Assembly: GCF_028554725.1 (NCBI RefSeq)
Contig: NC_071671.1
Location: 23,125,501 to 23,189,500 of the forward strand
DNA from: Zeugodacus cucurbitae
Lineage: Eukaryota > Arthropoda > Insecta > Diptera > Tephritidae
Direction: 5' to 3'
DNA: 64,000 bases
Shown: positions 60,433 to 64,000 of the stretch, piece after piece
Layout: each line of letters starts with the position of its first letter
Position numbering within the stretch: the first letter of the stretch is position 1
Notes under the pieces: model-generated
What the model saw: only the letters and a program-made list of their open reading frames with translations
The model's database searches: none
What the model was told of the DNA's origin: nothing
Translations under genes and position numbers: made by a program

Positions 60433-61137
60433 TAACTATTATTTCAGAATTGTTTTCAAAAATATGCCATGTGTTCTCAAGTGATTCTCTGGCATATCAG
60501 TAAAAAGTACACAGGCTTAATTTTCAACATTATAATTGCTGTACAGCCCCTAAATGTAGACAACATATAAAAAACTAAAATAATTTAATAAAAACAATGA
60601 TTATAAACTCACATTCTGTATTTTCAAACACTTTAAAAAAATATCGAATATTCTCAACACATCCTCACAATTCTGCAGAAATAATCAGCTAGTTGCGCTT
60701 ATTTTCTGCCTCACTTATTTGCTTACTACAATATTAGCTGTTGTGAATTAGCTGCCCGCGATTGCCAGCTGTGCACCATAACAATAAAAAATCTAATTAA
60801 TACGTTTTAATGAGCTTAACTCTGTACACGCTTTTATTGCTATTATTGTTGTCAACATAAATAGCTGTATTGTTAGACATACAAGCATACAATTTTATTG
60901 GAAAATAAATTTAGAAAAAATAAAAGAAAGATGGAAAATAGGATGTCTTGCTATTTCAGCAGAATTTCATTAAAACAACAACAAAACAAATAAGAAAAAT
61001 GATATAACAATATAAAACAGTGAAGACAGAGAAAACAGAGAAAACATAAAGTTGTACAAGTGTGTGTGTGTGGGTGAAAACCGCCGGAGAACGTAAATAG
61101 CAAAAGCAAAGGAATTATGTGTTTGTGAGCGAAAGCT
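60433..61137. other. Intergenic DNA, nothing recognised
   Basis: AT-rich with a loose palindrome (ATATGCCA..TGGCATAT) near 60460-60498. No gene. Confidence 0.45.
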
Positions 61138-62328
61138 TTTATACTCTCGCAACAAATGTTGCTAAAGAGAGTGTTATAGTTTTGTTCACATAACGGTTGT
61201 TTGTAACACCCAAAACTAAACGAGTTAGATATAGGGTTATATATACCAAAGTGATCGGGGTGAAGAGTGGAGTTCAAATCCGAATGTCTGTGTGTCCGTC
61301 CGTCCGTCCGTCTGTGCAAGCTGTAACTTGAGTAAAAATTAAGATATCTTAATGAAACTTGGCACACTTATTTCTTTCGAAAATGAGCAAAATCGGACCA
61401 CTGCCACGCCCACAAATTGGCTAAAACCGAAAACAATTAATGTGCCATAACTAAGCCACAAATAAAGCTATGGAAATAAAATTTGGTATGAAGGATCGCA
61501 CTATGAAGTGGCATATTTGGATGTATTTTTTTTGGGGAAGTGGGCGTGGCCCCGCCTCCTACTAAGTTTTTTGTACATATCTCGCAAACCAGTAGAGCTA
61601 TATAAGCCAAACTTTCTGCAGTCGTTTTTTAAGCCACTTCCTAATGCAGTCCAAAAATAAAAAAATCGGATCATAACCACGCCCACCTCCCATACAAAGG
61701 TTAGGTTGAAAATTACTAAAAGTGGGTTAACTCATTAACGAAAAACGTCAGAAACACTAAATTTCACATAACAAATGGCAGATGAAAGCTGCACTCAGAT
61801 TTTTTTACAAAATGGAAAATGGGCGTGGCGTCGCCCACTTATGGGTCAAAAACCATATCTCAGGAACTACTCAACCGATTTCAATGAAACTTGGTTTGTA
61901 ATAGTTTCCTTACCTCCCAATGATATGTTGTAAAAAATTGGTCAAATCGCTTCATAATCACGCCTACTTCCTATATACCAGAACTTTGAAGACGATCTGA
62001 ATTGTTTACATTACAATATATCAACTAAGTACTAGTGAAGATACCGGTGCAGAACTTTGCACAAATACTATGTTAATAGTGTGACAGCCCCATTCTAAAA
62101 ATCGCCGAAATCGGACCATAGGTTTTTAAGGCCCCATATATCGAATACGAGGACCTCGGTGCTTCTAATCTAATATTATGGTTTCCAGCTTTCAATGGAC
62201 TTTATACATTATATATGACGAATATGTGGGTCAACTTGTGTATTTTATAATATAAATAAAGTTAAATACATAAATTGCGAGAGTATAAAATGTTCGGTTA
62301 CACCCGAACTTAGCCCTTCCTTACTTGT
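61138..62328 (+). mobile_element. Helentron-like non-autonomous element (HINE), copy 4
   Basis: Full-length, about 1.19 kb, closely matching copy 2 over its length, including the TTATACTCTCGCAACAAATG start, (GTCC)n at 61295-61310, the GTTCGG..CCGAAC hairpin and the CCTTCCTTACTTGT end. The low divergence from copy 2 suggests both came from recent activity. Confidence 0.85.
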
Positions 62329-62698
62329 TTTTGTTTGTTGTTGTACACTCTTTGTTGTTGCCTGTCACACAACACTAATACTGAAGTTATAAAGTATTTA
62401 AGAAAATTATGTGTTTACCATGTCAGTGGCAGAGCTTTTAGCTATTTTCTTGTTTTGTGAGTTTTATTGCATTTACTGTTATGTATATACATATACATAC
62501 ATACATATATGCATATATACACACATACATATACAGTGGGGAGCAAAACCGTCAACATGTTTACTGAATGCGACTAAAGGTCCTTATATCTTTTTTTCTA
62601 CTAGCAGTATCGGCAACATTTATACACCAAAATAAAGATAATAATTCAATTTATTAAAAATAGAAAACAGAACAGCTTTTTTTTATTCTTGAACGAAA

Positions 62699-62742
62699 AT
62701 ATACGATAAATTCCATTTACAAGTCATTTTGACAGTTTTGCA
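62699..62742 (+). repeat. Inner part of left terminal inverted repeat
   Basis: Reverse complement of 63957-64000. It contains GACAGTTTTGCA, which resembles in inverted direction the outer terminus sequence GCAAAACCGTC at 62544. Confidence 0.85.
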
Positions 62743-62814
62743 CTTATACACTTAGACCTAAGTTCTTCACAGGGCTTAGTACTTTGTCCATAGATTTTTA
62801 TTTTTTATTACGCT

Positions 62815-63798
62815 TTATATGCGTCTGGGCATACTTTCAACCAAGTTTTCAATAATTGAGTGGGGTATATTTCTCCACTCCGTCTGTACCCGACTCCACA
62901 GTTCGTCCATGTTGGAAGGCGGATCTCGATACTTAGCCAGCTGCTGCTTAACGTATGCCCACAGATTTTCTATCGGGTTAAGGTCGGGACTTTGTGCTGG
63001 CCATTTGAAAGTTTTAAAACTTTGATTTTGGAGCCATTCTTGGACAATTTTCGCCGTATGTTTCGGGTCGCCATCTTGTTGAAAAATTATTTCCTCCGCT
63101 GGATAGGCACATTCGTCCACGAAGTCAGGCAACTGTGAATTTAGAATATGCAGATATATCTCCTTATTCATTATTCCACTTATTCTAAACAAAGGACCAA
63201 TATGCCACCACGTGAAGCAACCCCAAATCATCAAACTTCCGCCACCGAATTTGACAGTTTGCTTTACCTGTCCACGCTGAAGCTTTTCTTGCGGACGATG
63301 CCAAAAATATGCCTTACCATCAGATTGATACCTGTTAATTTTCGTCTCATCTGACCATATAACCCTTTTCCAGTCCTCAATTGTCCAATCTTTCCGTTCT
63401 CGGCAAAAATGAAGTCTAGCTTTAACATTTCGTTCAGATAAAGCAGGTTTTTTTTGTTTAACCGCAGCAACCATACCAATTTTATTTAAAGAGCGTCGAA
63501 CTGTCCATGTACTCGCTTGAAGTTCTAACTTAGCAGCAGCTTCTCGAGGAGTCCTACATTCATTTTTGCGTAATAATCGCTCAACAGCACGGGCATCACC
63601 ATCGGTAAGCTTCCGCGGGCGGCCAACAGCGTTTACAACTTGGACAATATTTTGTCTTTTCTTCACATTTATTACCGTTTGTCGACTTATATTTAACTTT
63701 TCAGCAATTTTCCTAGCTGAATAGCCGTTTTTAATTAAAACAATAACTTTATCTTCGACGTCTCGCCGTAACTTTCGCATTTTTTTTTTTTGGTTCAC
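62815..63798 (-). CDS. Tc1-family DDE transposase, apparently intact
   Basis: A 327-residue open frame, close to the usual length for Tc1 transposases. An N-terminal paired-like region has a helix-turn-helix (about 18-48) and a GRPRK motif (59-63) before a second HTH. The catalytic domain has WSDE (Asp150), FQQDGDPKH (Asp242) and PIENLW (Glu277); 34 residues separate Asp242 and Glu277, the DD34E spacing of Tc1. The Gly-rich FGGGSLMIWGCF box is at about 184-195. A second in-frame Met at residue 7 is an alternative start. No stop or frameshift disrupts it. It acts by cut-and-paste at TA sites. Whether it is active cannot be judged from sequence alone. Confidence 0.95.
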   Translation of the reverse strand: MNQKKKMRKLRRDVEDKVIVLIKNGYSARKIAEKLNISRQTVINVKKRQNIVQVVNAVGRPRKLTDGDARAVERLLRKNECRTPREAAAKLELQASTWTVRRSLNKIGMVAAVKQKKPALSERNVKARLHFCRERKDWTIEDWKRVIWSDETKINRYQSDGKAYFWHRPQEKLQRGQVKQTVKFGGGSLMIWGCFTWWHIGPLFRISGIMNKEIYLHILNSQLPDFVDECAYPAEEIIFQQDGDPKHTAKIVQEWLQNQSFKTFKWPAQSPDLNPIENLWAYVKQQLAKYRDPPSNMDELWSRVQTEWRNIPHSIIENLVESMPRRI

Positions 63799-64000
63799 AA
63801 AAAACCCCTGGAAAAATTTTTAGTAATCGCCACGACAGACAAAACGTTACTAATATAAATTGTTAACTCCGTCTCTACTCAGAACTTCCATTGAATTACC
63901 GAACCCAGCCATTCCGGTAAATATAGCGGGACTTTCATGGCATACTTATACAGTGGTGCAAAACTGTCAAAATGACTTGTAAATGGAATTTATCGTATAT

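Larger units (their letters stand above)
62534..64000 (-). mobile_element. Tc1-like transposon with full-length transposase, right end outside window
   Basis: The left end is TA then CAGTGGGGAGCAAAACCG at 62534. A 44-bp inverted repeat is visible at 62699-62742 and 63957-64000, exact where both are present, and seems to be the inner part of terminal repeats of at least about 209 bp. The right terminal repeat continues past the window. Long terminal repeats occur in Minos, Bari and similar Tc1 elements. Confidence 0.85.

Noticed and set aside
1..64000. tRNA, rRNA and miRNA genes
   Set aside because: No cloverleaf, rRNA core or convincing precursor hairpin could be identified by eye; a covariance-model search would be decisive.

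Overview
The window looks like AT-rich, gene-poor nuclear DNA of a higher fly (Diptera). A tephritid-like fruit fly is my best guess, from the dense interspersed repeats and the character of the transposons, but the species cannot be fixed from the sequence alone. Evidence for a eukaryotic insect genome: GT..AG introns with phase-compatible coding exons, several clades of non-LTR retrotransposon, Tc1 and mariner transposons, Helentron-like repeats with a GTCC microsatellite, and abundant (TTG)n, (CT)n and (TTATG)n tracts. There is no operon structure, CRISPR array, rRNA or tRNA that I can recognise.

One host gene can be assembled with confidence. It lies on the minus strand and has five exons in the window: 45531-45447 (start and signal peptide), 43699-43467, 42287-42144, 13882-13776 and 7134-6961. 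All four junctions have consensus splice sites and compatible phases. The chain reads about 247 residues: a signal peptide, a complete CUB-type domain with four cysteines, a linker, and the start of a second CUB-like domain. The last exon ends at a good donor site, so the gene continues past the low-coordinate edge. Intron 3 is about 28 kb and carries most of the transposons. Two small unidentified ORFs lie far upstream, near 59.7 kb (+) and 60.3 kb (-).

Most other recognisable sequence is mobile. From left to right: an internally deleted RTE-type fragment (1-515); a Helentron-like end fragment (4633-4740); a 5'-truncated Jockey-type element with an 11-bp target duplication (8745-11010); a Tc1-like element with 139-bp inverted repeats (14474-16646), carrying a Helentron-like insertion in its transposase; a second RTE fragment (about 16944-17500); a candidate DNA element with subterminal repeats (18382-20015) and a nested TTAA-flanked MITE; a 347-bp TA-flanked MITE (20693-21039); a non-LTR element with RT and RNase H and a 12-bp target duplication (21614-23716), inserted into a hairpin-bearing array; a third RTE fragment with a 14-bp target duplication (27203-27772); three more Helentron-like copies (28634-29831, 37918-38705, 61138-62328); a palindrome-rich element (52087-53418); a mariner fragment (about 55490-55790); and at the right edge a Tc1-like element with a full-length transposase ORF (62534-64000, running off the window).

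The remaining DNA is intronic or intergenic. It holds simple repeats and several less ordinary patterns: clusters of a degenerate TGAAAGCTTTCA palindrome (24.95-25.52 kb and 30.4-33.8 kb), a diverged 290-bp tandem repeat carrying a TTTTAGGCGCA motif also seen elsewhere, a 116-bp repeat with CTGTTCCCAG, and about 1 kb of cryptic CATCA-like sequence.
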